The notes beneath the pieces were generated by a model, which did no database searches, had not been told where the DNA came from, and worked only from the letters and a program-made list of their open reading frames with translations. Both the position numbers and the translations under genes were made by a program. From positions 1 to 48,904 of the IMG/VR virus record IMGVR_UViG_3300010375_000024: DNA of 48,904 nucleotides; one strand, written 5' to 3'. Numbering within the stretch: position 1 is the stretch's first letter; each line of letters begins with the position of its first letter. The DNA is from a virus. Positions 41,727 to 48,678 of this stretch are shown here, one piece after another.

Positions 41727-41780
41727 CGAGCGCTGAGTATAGCGCTTTTACGAACGGCCCGTACCAGTACTGTCTGTAAC

Positions 41781-41810
41781 TTGATATACGTAGCGCCCGC
41801 TGCGTATACT
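41781..41810 (+). promoter_or_regulatory. Promoter overlapped by a 24-bp palindromic operator
   Basis: TTGATA (41781-41786), 18-bp spacer, TATACT (41805-41810): both boxes match 5 of 6. Between and across them, TATACGTAGCG (41785-41795) and CGCTGCGTATA (41798-41808) are 11-bp arms with one mismatch, so a dimeric repressor would cover the whole promoter. It faces the gene at 41886; the divergent minus-strand group starts at 41726. Confidence 0.65.
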
Positions 41811-41885
41811 GAGTACCAAGTGGCCGTCTCCAAATTCAGGGTGCTCAAAGCGATCCGGCGTACTGGTAAATTTGCGAATTGAAAT

Positions 41886-42530
41886 TTGGGCGAAAGGGGT
41901 ATAGGCAGTGACGATCCCGGGTCTAAAAGTTCCGTGGACCACGTAAAGAAAGTCCGCCTTCCCCTGTCTCGGATCAAGCGCAGCCAGCCAACCTACGCGA
42001 AACTGCTCAAGCTGGTCGACCCGCGATCCCGGACGCCCTTTGCCTGGACAGGTGATTTCTTGCGTCCAGGTGCAACCATCCCCGAATCCGAATTGTGGCC
42101 GAACGGAACTTTCCCCCGCACACCCCTCATCGTCGAATTCGCCGGCGCCGAAAATCCCGCCCGGGGACACAACCGCCACCTGAGCGACAACACGGTCATC
42201 CTGTGGCGCTACGAACGCTCGGAGGCGACGGAGGGGAAGTTTATCGAGGTGGGGCGGGTCAGCGCGCCAGGCGGTATGTGGGCTATGCTCCTCGAGCCTC
42301 TGGTGCGGGATGCCATGGCGCAAGAGTCGGGATTTGTGGCACTCGACTTTGATCTGATTCGCTCACGGATTACCCGGGTGATCGCCGCGGAGCTCGACCT
42401 GGTGGGAAATGGAGACCGGGCGAGGCTTCTGACGCTGGTCCATGACGAGCTCGCCGGCCGCATCGCGGAATGGAGCGAGCCTGGATTCGGGGAGCGCGCG
42501 GGGTTCGGGCCTTCGTCGCGTGTGGTTTAA
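41886..42530 (+). CDS. Unknown protein controlled by the palindromic promoter
   Basis: Up to 214 residues from TTG 41886; GTG 41934 is an alternative. The N-terminus is basic (VRLPLSRIKRSQPTYAKLL), then FAWTGDFLRPGATIPESELW, PLIVEFAGAENPARGHNRHL, VILWRYERSE and a helical C-terminal half (LEPLVRDAMAQESGFVALDF). I recognise no family. A single gene behind a strongly repressible-looking promoter. Confidence 0.6.
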   Translation: MGERGIGSDDPGSKSSVDHVKKVRLPLSRIKRSQPTYAKLLKLVDPRSRTPFAWTGDFLRPGATIPESELWPNGTFPRTPLIVEFAGAENPARGHNRHLSDNTVILWRYERSEATEGKFIEVGRVSAPGGMWAMLLEPLVRDAMAQESGFVALDFDLIRSRITRVIAAELDLVGNGDRARLLTLVHDELAGRIAEWSEPGFGERAGFGPSSRVV

Positions 42531-42703
42531 AAAAATAGTCGCGGGATCCGGCGGCGGCGGGCGGCGTTTTCCGTTTGTTCCGTCCTTTTCTCCTGCGCAG
42601 AAACACCCTCCGAACCGCCGCCGCTGCCGCTATTTTATTTCTTACGCATTTCCTTCTTAAGGCATCTATATACACAGAAGGACATGCCATGGTATGCGTG
42701 GCC
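42531..42703. other. Non-coding stretch: GC-rich inverted repeat then AT-rich DNA
   Basis: CGGCGGCGG (about 42552-42560) can pair with CCGCCGCCG (42615-42623). It is followed by an AT-richer segment (about 42630-42675, with TATTTTATTTCTTACG and TCTATATACACA) immediately before the hairpin array. An AT-rich segment beside regularly spaced repeats is the usual arrangement of an iteron-type replication origin. Confidence 0.4.
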
Positions 42704-42835
42704 CCGCAATTCTTTGCGGTATCCTCCCGCAATAGTTTGCGGCACCTCACCGCAATAGTTTGCGGTCACACCCCGCAATTCTTTGCGGTGTGACCCCGCA
42801 ATGGCTTGCGGTCACTAGGGCGCAAGGAATTGCGG
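42704..42835. repeat. Array of six CCGCAA-N4-TTGCGG hairpin units at 23-bp spacing
   Basis: Units begin at 42704, 42727, 42750, 42773, 42796 and 42820. Each is 16 bp with perfect 6-bp arms CCGCAA/TTGCGG and a 4-nt centre (TTCT, TAGT, TAGT, TTCT, TGGC); the last is in reverse orientation with one end base changed (GCGCAA GGAA TTGCGG). Spacers are 7 or 8 bp and differ in sequence. The 23-bp period is not a multiple of three, so it is not a protein repeat. Possible roles are initiator iterons, clustered operators for a dimeric protein, or tandem RNA hairpins. Confidence 0.92.
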
Positions 42836-42851
42836 TCCGATACAAAGTGCT

Positions 42852-42902
42852 CGAAAATAACTTCCGAAACCCCTTGCGTTTATTTTCGGCGGGTACCATA
42901 CT
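42852..42902 (+). promoter_or_regulatory. Promoter with overlapping 9-bp inverted repeat
   Basis: TTGCGT (42874-42879), 17-bp spacer, CATACT (42897-42902), the same -10 as the early promoter at 34783. CGAAAATAA (42852-42860) and TTATTTTCG (42880-42888) are perfect arms around the -35 box, a likely operator. The expected transcription start is at about 42909, next to the GTG at 42910, so the mRNA may have no leader. Confidence 0.5.
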
Positions 42903-42909
42903 TGCAAAC

Positions 42910-43152
42910 GTGGCCGCGCCCCATCCGTACCGGATCTCTGAAACGCCCGCTGAGCGGAGCGCGCGAAATAGTCGTGCCGCCGCTGCTGGTTGGGCGAAGC
43001 TGAGCCCAAAGAAACGGTCGGCCAAGAATTCAAAGGTCGTGAGTGCGCGCTGGGCGAAGCTCAGTCCCGAGCAACGTCGGGCTGAATTACTTCGGGCTTG
43101 GGAAACGCGGCGCGCGAATGCTGCGGCGAAAAAACGTGAGGCTGCTGCGTGA
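42910..43152 (+). CDS. Small basic protein next to the hairpin array
   Basis: 80 residues if read from GTG 42910. ISETPAERSARNSRAAAAGW, AKLSPKKRSAKNSKVVSARW and AKLSPEQRRAELLRAWETRR are three successive copies of a unit of about 21 residues (x-L-S-P-E-x-R-S-x-x-x ... A-x-W), so the protein is an internal triplet. Related in style to those at 34482 and 41508. An in-frame reading from 42760 would run through the hairpin array and is rejected. By charge and location it could bind the array. Confidence 0.55.
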   Translation: MAAPHPYRISETPAERSARNSRAAAAGWAKLSPKKRSAKNSKVVSARWAKLSPEQRRAELLRAWETRRANAAAKKREAAA

Positions 43153-43162
43153 ACTTATTGTC

Positions 43163-43215
43163 AGTAAGTGCGCAACTCGACTTAGTACTACTAGTACTGA
43201 CTCTTGGCACTTACT
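43163..43215. promoter_or_regulatory. Large inverted repeat enclosing two TAGTACT sites
   Basis: AGTAAGTGC (43163-43171) and GCACTTACT (43207-43215) are perfect 9-bp arms around 35 bp that contain TAGTACT twice (43183 and 43192, 9-bp period). AGTACT cores also occur at the hicAB operator (34426-34472). It looks like a multi-site operator for a dimeric regulator. Confidence 0.45.
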
Positions 43216-43519
43216 CAGGGAGGGCGCATTTAGTAACGTCACCGTTACGCCGTCTTCAACTACTTGACAATAATGTATGTTATCGGAAGTTCGGCCTAGG
43301 CCGCGCATTCGAAACCATTCCATTACGTGAAATCACTTCCACGTCCAGCCGCAACAGCGCTCCAACCGCGCCCTCCTGTTGTATTTCTTTGCGGACCGGA
43401 ATTGTCATCCGTCCACCGCCGACGCGGCGTCGTAAAATACCAACACAACTACTTTCGACTTTTCCAGGGCTGAACGTAGTTGATGAAGGCGAAAACATAA
43501 GCGCGTCGTGCGAAGGGCC

Positions 43520-43543
43520 CCACGGCCGATGACTTAGCCGTGG
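43520..43543. other. Hairpin CCACGGC/GCCGTGG
   Basis: Perfect 7-bp arms with a 10-nt loop (43527-43536). The following sequence has only a short AATTTT 8 bp on, so it is a weak candidate terminator or an RNA structure in the leader of the 43705 operon. Confidence 0.4.
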
Positions 43544-43704
43544 AACACACCAATTTTAATCCTTCCCGCGCTTATAAGGCAACTGAAGATCGTCACGATT
43601 GGATGACTTTATATGAGCGCAAAACGCCCCTCTTATTGGTTTTTAGAGCGTACCCTTACCCGAACGATTGATGCGTCATTCGCGCAGCAGAGAGCGGGTG
43701 CTGA

Positions 43705-45156
43705 ATGAGCGTCCGCGAAGCCAAGCAAGCGCCGAAAACAAAACGGCCGCGGATCAAGCGCACACCCAAGCCTCGAGCGACCACTACCGCACGGATCCCG
43801 GCGAGGTGGAAAATCCACCCCGACTACAACGATTGCCCGGGCAAGTGGTATCCCGCGCCCGCAAGCCTCCGAATGCTCGGCAAGAAAATGCCAAGCGGCT
43901 GCTCCTGGGCCTTGATGAACTTTATCAATGCGTCGATGAACGACAACTATCGAGCGGGCCACGAATACTCGGACGTGCCGGCGGCAAAGTGGAGCGACAA
44001 CCGGGTCCATGGCTTGGCGACGGCGCCGATGTCGATCCGGGACCTCGCCGAGGAGATCGGTTTCAGCCTGCGAGCGGTCGAATACAACCTGTCGGACATT
44101 CTGAAGCGCGGCGCGGTGGCGAGGATGGTCTCCGAGGACCGGCTGTTTCAGTTCACCGTTTCGTTCCTCCACTTCCATGAGGTGCTTGATCCGGAGGCGG
44201 AGCCAGACCCGGGAGCTGGGCAAGAGGCCGCCGCGGAACCGGCGCCGGAAGCAAAACCGGACGAGATCCCGACGGAGGAAAAGCCAAAGGCCAGGTTCAA
44301 GGCGCGGGGGTCGGAGCGCATCGAGACCCCGCCTATTTCCGGACTGGTTCTCAGCGAGGACGTCGCCAAGCAGGTCTCGTTCGACTTCGAGGTGGTGGCG
44401 GGCGAGATGCGGATCAACCGGTTCGAGCTACTTTCGGCCGGCCAAACCGAGGCAAACGGTCAAGGCGAAACAGGGGCGAAACCTCAGGGTGAATTGCAAG
44501 GCGAAGAAAAAGGGAACGCAGAGGGCGAAAAAAAGGCGAACGCGATGCTGATTCCAGAGGGCTTACGCGAAAACACACCGCAATTCATTACGGTGTCGAC
44601 TGCCCTGCCCTTTTTGGCTCCAGAGGAACCTGAAACAAGCGCCATAATTGAGGCCGTCGAAAGCCTTCGCGCCCGAACCGGAAAACCGCTGTCATACGCC
44701 GTTCGGGTCTCTGGCGATTATATCGAAGTCGCGATATCCCCACGGGTGAGTGGGTCCGGGGACTCCCCTGCCCCGCCCCCGCGGCCATCGCACCCCGACT
44801 CGATAGCGCCGATCCTTGAAGCCTTCCTTCCTGCCGGCGGAATTCTCAGCGAATCGGATGCCCGGCGCTTACTCCGGAACTGCCAGGGCGCGACAGCGGT
44901 CGAAATAGGTGCCCGTGCCGCTCAGTTGATCCCGGACCTGGTGGCGGCTAAACAGCGCGGTGCTTTCCGGACGACGGTCGTGGGAGTCTTGCTTAAACAG
45001 CTGCCTGAATTCTTCCAAGGCGAGGGGGTCGACATGTGGCGACGCGACCGCCAGACGAAGGAGGACGAAGCGGCGGACGAAGAACAGGTGGCCGAACAAG
45101 AACGCGAATTGCGCGAGTATTTTGCGCAGAAAAAGAACACAAGGGGTGCGTCATGA
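43705..45156 (+). CDS. Winged-helix protein, probable replication initiator/organiser
   Basis: 483 residues. Basic N-terminus (TKRPRIKRTPKPRATTTARI), a winged-helix region at about residues 60-145 (SGCSWALMNFINASMNDNYR, then MSIRDLAEEIGFSLRAVEYN), a Glu/Ala/Lys-rich linker, and a helical C-terminal domain (PILEAFLPAGGILSESDARR ... KQLPEFFQGEGVDMWRR). The layout resembles phage replisome organisers, and it heads the operon 0.9 kb after the hairpin array. A degenerate array unit lies inside it at 44578-44593 (14 of 16 bases). Exact family not recognised; a transcription regulator is the alternative. Confidence 0.6.
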   Translation: MSVREAKQAPKTKRPRIKRTPKPRATTTARIPARWKIHPDYNDCPGKWYPAPASLRMLGKKMPSGCSWALMNFINASMNDNYRAGHEYSDVPAAKWSDNRVHGLATAPMSIRDLAEEIGFSLRAVEYNLSDILKRGAVARMVSEDRLFQFTVSFLHFHEVLDPEAEPDPGAGQEAAAEPAPEAKPDEIPTEEKPKARFKARGSERIETPPISGLVLSEDVAKQVSFDFEVVAGEMRINRFELLSAGQTEANGQGETGAKPQGELQGEEKGNAEGEKKANAMLIPEGLRENTPQFITVSTALPFLAPEEPETSAIIEAVESLRARTGKPLSYAVRVSGDYIEVAISPRVSGSGDSPAPPPRPSHPDSIAPILEAFLPAGGILSESDARRLLRNCQGATAVEIGARAAQLIPDLVAAKQRGAFRTTVVGVLLKQLPEFFQGEGVDMWRRDRQTKEDEAADEEQVAEQERELREYFAQKKNTRGAS

Positions 45157-45458
45157 AACTTCTCAAGTTGGGTTTCGGTCGCTCCGAACGCGCCACCGAA
45201 TTACGCGCCTTGTGGATGCGGCTCAGTGAAGGGCCGGATCGCAGGCAGCTAGAAGAGTTGTGGCCCGAGATGCACGGGATGTGGACCGCGGAGTTCGGCG
45301 AGGCCAATCCCAGCCCCGCCGTAGTCGAGATGGAACGTATAACCGACCGAGTCAAGCGGCCCGACGACCCGAATACCGTTCACAAAGAAGCGTTAGCCCG
45401 CATCAACCGCAGGATGAAAGAGAAAGTGGCAGTAACAGACAACCGAAAGGAGCTTTAA
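45153..45458 (+). CDS. Small helical unknown protein
   Basis: 101 residues from ATG 45153, overlapping the preceding stop by ATGA. Helical and charged (SERATELRALWMRLSEGPDR, NTVHKEALARINRRMKEKVA). The tight coupling suggests a partner of the winged-helix protein, such as a helicase loader, but no motif proves it. Confidence 0.6.
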   Translation: MKLLKLGFGRSERATELRALWMRLSEGPDRRQLEELWPEMHGMWTAEFGEANPSPAVVEMERITDRVKRPDDPNTVHKEALARINRRMKEKVAVTDNRKEL

Positions 45459-45464
45459 GCAAAC

Positions 45465-46037
45465 GTGGATAGAGAAGAGGGGACTGACTACCCACAAGAC
45501 CTGGTTACGACTGGGAAACCGCAGCAACCGGACCATGAGTGGCTTCCGAAAAAAGAAGCCGCCGAACTACTCGGGAGAGCCATCGGCCAACTCGAACGGC
45601 GAGCCAAGGATGGTTATATCGCAAAGAGAGCAGAGGAGAAAAAGCCGTGGGAAAAATCGGCGCGCGTTTATTATTCCCGAGCCGACATACTGGCGCTTGT
45701 CAGAGGGGAGCCAAATAGGTATCCGCGGCTTATGTCCGAGAGGAGCACGGCGGGAAACGGCGGCAACGACGGCGACGGTAACAGAGGCAGTAACGATAGT
45801 CAGAGCAACGGCGGCAGCCAGTGGGACGGAGCCGATACAGCACGCACCGCTATGCCGGCGAAGAAACCATGGCTGACACTCGCCGAGGCGTCCCAGTATT
45901 CAGGGCTGTCCCAGGATTTCCTACGGAAGCAAGCGGAGGCGGGAACCATCCATTCGGTCAATGAGAACGTCAGCGGCCAGGGCGAGCCTGCCTGGATGTT
46001 CTCCCGTAAGGGATTGAAGAAGGTGGGGAAAACGTGA
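45465..46037 (+). CDS. Protein with two excisionase-type HTH domains
   Basis: 190 residues from GTG 45465. Domain 1 (residues about 26-80): EWLPKKEAAELLGRAIGQLE, RRAKDGYI, VYYSRADILALV. A Gly/Asn/Ser linker (about 92-128). Domain 2 (about 134-188): WLTLAEASQYSGLSQDFLRK, QAEAGTI, AWMFSRKGL. Both follow the MerR/excisionase winged-helix plan and resemble each other, so the protein can probably bridge two DNA half-sites. It could be an excisionase or an operon regulator. Confidence 0.7.
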   Translation: MDREEGTDYPQDLVTTGKPQQPDHEWLPKKEAAELLGRAIGQLERRAKDGYIAKRAEEKKPWEKSARVYYSRADILALVRGEPNRYPRLMSERSTAGNGGNDGDGNRGSNDSQSNGGSQWDGADTARTAMPAKKPWLTLAEASQYSGLSQDFLRKQAEAGTIHSVNENVSGQGEPAWMFSRKGLKKVGKT

Positions 46038-46038
46038 A

Positions 46039-46395
46039 ATGGAACGTACGAAGGAAAATCTCGAGTTCTGCGAGAAACAGATAGAGCGGCTGATCGAACA
46101 TTGTAGGCGCACTGGTCGGCCCTTACCGTCACCAGCCGAGTTTAGGGCTGATTGTGAAAGAACGCGCGCGGAGTGGAACGAAATCGAATACCTGCTCCTT
46201 ACCAAAGCTGATGGCGACTCCGAATTAGAGCAAGACCCAGTGAAAAAGGTCATAGGCCGCCTTATCTCATGTTTCGCAATCACAAAACAGTCCAAACTTC
46301 TGCTGGACACCCTTCGAGTCGCGGGTGCTATCAACGGCATCGCGCCCTACCCAAGCGAACTAGCTAAGACGGTCCCATCGGGTGGCGTTTCATGA
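46039..46395 (+). CDS. Unknown helical protein
   Basis: 118 residues, mostly helical (MERTKENLEFCEKQIERLIE, AEFRADCERTRAEWNEIEYL), starting 1 bp after the previous stop and overlapping the next gene by ATGA. No family recognised. Confidence 0.6.
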   Translation: MERTKENLEFCEKQIERLIEHCRRTGRPLPSPAEFRADCERTRAEWNEIEYLLLTKADGDSELEQDPVKKVIGRLISCFAITKQSKLLLDTLRVAGAINGIAPYPSELAKTVPSGGVS

Positions 46396-46763
46396 CCCGC
46401 GATGAAATGGAGGCCCGCCGCCTGAACGCAGCCGGGGAGCTCACCCGAACCAAGGGCAGCCAGGCGAACGTCGCAAGAAAGTACGGCGTAACGAGAACCA
46501 CAGCATCACGCTGGGCACACACCCTCTCCAATGAAGGTATGGACGCTCTCCACAGACGCACTGGTGGTGGCCGCCCCTCAAAGCTCACGCCCGGCCAACT
46601 AGCGCAGGTTGCCAGATTCTGCAAAGAAAAACAGATCACTAGCGCAGGACTCGTGAAGGCCATCGAAAAGAAGTTTGGCGTTCACTATCACAAGGATCAC
46701 GCCTGCCGGCTGTTGCGCAGACTTCGGGGCCCACGTAGCGCAATCACGGAGTTGAAACATTGA
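46392..46763 (+). CDS. IS630-type helix-turn-helix protein without transposase domain
   Basis: 123 residues. SQANVARKYGVTRTTASRWA, HTLSNEGMDALHRRTGGGRP and SKLTPGQLAQVARFCKEKQI followed by a second wHTH are the paired HTH domains at the front of IS630-family transposases. The DDE catalytic half is absent and the reading frame ends cleanly, coupled to neighbours on both sides. Either a remnant or a captured DNA-binding module serving as a phage regulator. Confidence 0.65.
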   Translation: MTRDEMEARRLNAAGELTRTKGSQANVARKYGVTRTTASRWAHTLSNEGMDALHRRTGGGRPSKLTPGQLAQVARFCKEKQITSAGLVKAIEKKFGVHYHKDHACRLLRRLRGPRSAITELKH

Positions 46764-46864
46764 ACGGCCAGACTCAAATACAGAGGAGGCCCCCACGCAC
46801 CACCGCAGGAGCCCCGGATCACTTCATGGCTGCGATCACCTCTATGGTAGCGGAGGCAACGTAG
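46760..46864 (+). CDS. Possible 34-residue peptide
   Basis: TTG 46760 overlaps the previous stop; encodes NGQTQIQRRPPRTTAGAPDH and a short helix (MAAITSMVAEAT). No motif; supported only by coupling and an open frame in a 148-bp gap. Confidence 0.3.
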   Translation: MNGQTQIQRRPPRTTAGAPDHFMAAITSMVAEAT

Positions 46865-46911
46865 GAGGAAAAGCCGCGGCGCCGGCAACGCGCCCGCTGG
46901 GAGGTAGGATT

Positions 46912-47097
46912 TTGACGATCAACGTAACAGGTAGTGTCCGTATCGATGTGCCAGCGCTGGCAGCCTTCGTAGCCTATCTCGAAGGCGCTCAGCAAAAGCA
47001 GATCGATGACTTCGTAGCGCGGGAAAAAGCAGGAACCGTGGCTCAACATAAATCCACTGAGGAGTTGCAAAGCTCCTTGGACGCCCAGAGTAAGTAA
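46912..47097 (+). CDS. 61-residue unknown protein
   Basis: Starts at TTG 46912 after GGGAGGTAGGA, a strong ribosome site that decides the start. INVTGSVRIDVPALAAFVAY and EGAQQKQIDDFVAREKAG suggest a short strand-helix fold with a charged tail. Unknown. Confidence 0.5.
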   Translation: MTINVTGSVRIDVPALAAFVAYLEGAQQKQIDDFVAREKAGTVAQHKSTEELQSSLDAQSK

Positions 47098-47119
47098 ACC
47101 CAAAAGGAGCACCAAACGC

Positions 47120-47407
47120 ATGCCATTAGATTTGACCGCCCTCAATCAGGCAATCGCCGATGACACCGCCCAGGTAGCGCAGACCACCACCGTTGAAGCT
47201 GGCGCAACCACGCTCATTAACGGAATTGGAGCCGCCATGAACGAGGCCGTTACCACCGCCGTTACCGCCGCCCTCGAAAAGGCCGGCATAGAAAACCAGG
47301 CCATTGTCGATGCCGCCACCACCGCCATTTCCGGAGTCACGGCGCAGTATGCGGCCTCATCCAAGCCGCTCGCCGACGCTATCCTCGCCCGTACCCCTTC
47401 AGCGTAG
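47120..47407 (+). CDS. Small Ala/Thr-rich helical protein
   Basis: 95 residues; SD AAAAGGAG. Entire chain is Ala/Thr/Ile-rich helix (LNQAIADDTAQVAQTTTVEA, AVTTAVTAALEKAGIENQAI), probably oligomeric. Similar small proteins are common in phages but unnamed. Confidence 0.65.
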   Translation: MPLDLTALNQAIADDTAQVAQTTTVEAGATTLINGIGAAMNEAVTTAVTAALEKAGIENQAIVDAATTAISGVTAQYAASSKPLADAILARTPSA

Positions 47408-47571
47408 GTAAGTAGTTCAGTTCCACCGCTATGTTTTAGGAGAGCGGGAGAGGGGTCGTATCTCCTCGGTATTGGCCCACGACCAAAGATGTGGTGACGG
47501 CTGGAGAAATTGAGTGCCAGTGGCAGCCGGGAACTAGACCGGCAGTTTCATTTCAAAAAGGAGAGAAGACG

Positions 47572-47811
47572 ATGCCAGGAGAAAAACCGGGACCTCAGAA
47601 TGACTTACTGCTCTCGATCCGTAAGGGTTCGACGATCGAGGCGCGGATGACAACGTACCAGCATGGCTGGTTGAAGGCGGCGCAGGTCGCACAGAAGGCC
47701 GGACCGGTGGCTTTCAAGGACTGGATAACAGCTCAGACATCACTGCTTGCCGACTACGGCACCGCGGTGATTGCGGGCGCGGAGCAGTCGACAGGAGCTG
47801 GAGCGAAGTAG
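47572..47811 (+). CDS. Small unknown protein
   Basis: 79 residues from ATG 47572, chosen because AAAAAGGAGAG lies just upstream; a longer in-frame reading from 47491 has no site. DLLLSIRKGSTIEARMTTYQ and AFKDWITAQTSLLADYG are the main features. Unknown. The 164-bp stretch before it shows no gene. Confidence 0.6.
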   Translation: MPGEKPGPQNDLLLSIRKGSTIEARMTTYQHGWLKAAQVAQKAGPVAFKDWITAQTSLLADYGTAVIAGAEQSTGAGAK

Positions 47812-47891
47812 AGCGGCTGGGGTTCGAAAAACAGAAGGCTGCCATCTGCGAGACAGCAGCCCTTCTCGATGGGATCTTACACACACCAGAG

Positions 47892-48209
47892 GTGGTCAGT
47901 TCAATATGGCTATATCGTCTCACGGAATCTACTTGGGTGGTCCAGCGTTGCCTCACTCCTTCGCGAACAGCCCGGGTGGACGACGCAACAGAGGCGCGGC
48001 CTGCTCCTCCAATCGGGTCGCGCCTTGCGTCGCTCAAAAGATTGTACCCCTCTCCCCCAAAAGTTCAGGCGACGCGGTGGGGTGTTCCTACCGGGTTCAC
48101 GTCGTCAGAAGCCGAGCCGCCGGCAGCGTTCGGTAGATTTACGAACTGCGAAACCTGTCAAGCCTGCCCGGTGAGTCTCTTCTTTCTCGTTGGCTCGCCG
48201 GGCATTTAA
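47892..48209 (+). CDS. Possible unknown protein, 5' end unclear
   Basis: The frame is open from well before 47809, where it reads VERLGFEKQKAAICETAALL, then HTPEVVSSIWLYRLTEST, Pro-rich middle, and NCETCQACP near the end. The first usable start is GTG 47892, leaving a coding-looking segment upstream without a start. The frame is -1 relative to the preceding gene. Either a short protein or a readthrough/frameshift extension. Confidence 0.35.
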   Translation: MVSSIWLYRLTESTWVVQRCLTPSRTARVDDATEARPAPPIGSRLASLKRLYPSPPKVQATRWGVPTGFTSSEAEPPAAFGRFTNCETCQACPVSLFFLVGSPGI

Positions 48210-48223
48210 CTGGAGGTTGAATC

Positions 48224-48391
48224 GTGATCAATGAACAGACCGCCCAGAATGCGTGGAACGAGTACTGGCGAAAGATTCGGATAGCCCTCGATGCCCACCG
48301 ATGCCAATGCGGAAAGATCATCCATCACACGGGCAGGTGCCCAGAAGCCATCACGAGATTTAAGGCGAAGGCGGCAGGAGCTGCGTCGTGA
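48224..48391 (+). CDS. 55-residue Cys-containing protein
   Basis: GTG 48224 with GGAGG upstream. INEQTAQNAWNEYWRKIRIA then HRCQCGKIIHHTGRC, a possible C-x-C...H-H...C metal site, and an Ala/Lys end. Coupled by GTGA to the next gene. Unknown. Confidence 0.55.
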   Translation: MINEQTAQNAWNEYWRKIRIALDAHRCQCGKIIHHTGRCPEAITRFKAKAAGAAS

Positions 48392-48678
48392 GCGCCACCG
48401 CAACCGGTTCCCGCGCAACCTGCATCGAAATGGCTCGAATCATTCTCTCGAGACCCCTTTGCTTCGGCGACCCCGCGCAGATCGAAGCCCGTGAATTCCT
48501 GGAGGCGTACGAAACAGCCGCTGCGATCCTCGGCGAAGTGGGCGAAGGTCTGGAAATCCAGATTGTGTCGCACGAATACGGCATCAAGCATCGGCTCCGT
48601 CTCGATGAACTCGAATGGGGTCAGCTTCAGACGCTGGACGGCTGGCTTCAATGGCTGAGAGAAGGGGCTCCGTCATGA
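48388..48678 (+). CDS. Unknown small protein
   Basis: 96 residues from GTG 48388. A helical N-terminal half (PAQIEAREFLEAYETAAAIL) and beta/helical end (KHRLRLDELEWGQLQTLDGW). Overlaps its neighbours on both sides. Confidence 0.55.
   Translation: MSATATGSRATCIEMARIILSRPLCFGDPAQIEAREFLEAYETAAAILGEVGEGLEIQIVSHEYGIKHRLRLDELEWGQLQTLDGWLQWLREGAPS

Larger units (their letters stand above)
43153..43704. other. About 550 bp without a convincing gene; regulatory repeats
   Basis: A 127-codon frame (43149-43532) exists, but its translation is low-quality and Ser/Arg/Pro-rich, and it lies over several inverted repeats, so I do not call it. Visible elements are the IR at 43163-43215, GTAACG/CGTTAC (43233-43238, 43243-43248), a TTGACA at 43264 without a good -10, and the hairpin at 43520-43543. 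This is probably the control region of the following operon. Confidence 0.5.

Noticed and set aside
42575-42793. 72-codon frame crossing the hairpin array
   Set aside because: The 23-bp period forces frame changes and the translation is an artefact of the repeats.
42704-42835. CRISPR array
   Set aside because: Repeats are palindromic 16-mers with only 7-8 bp between them; no spacer-length unique sequence and no cas genes.
43149-43532. 127-residue gene after the basic protein
   Set aside because: Composition is poor and it overlies several inverted repeats; only the GTGA overlap speaks for it.
47815-47840. tRNA-like GGTTCGAA T-loop
   Set aside because: No acceptor stem or anticodon arm can be built around it.
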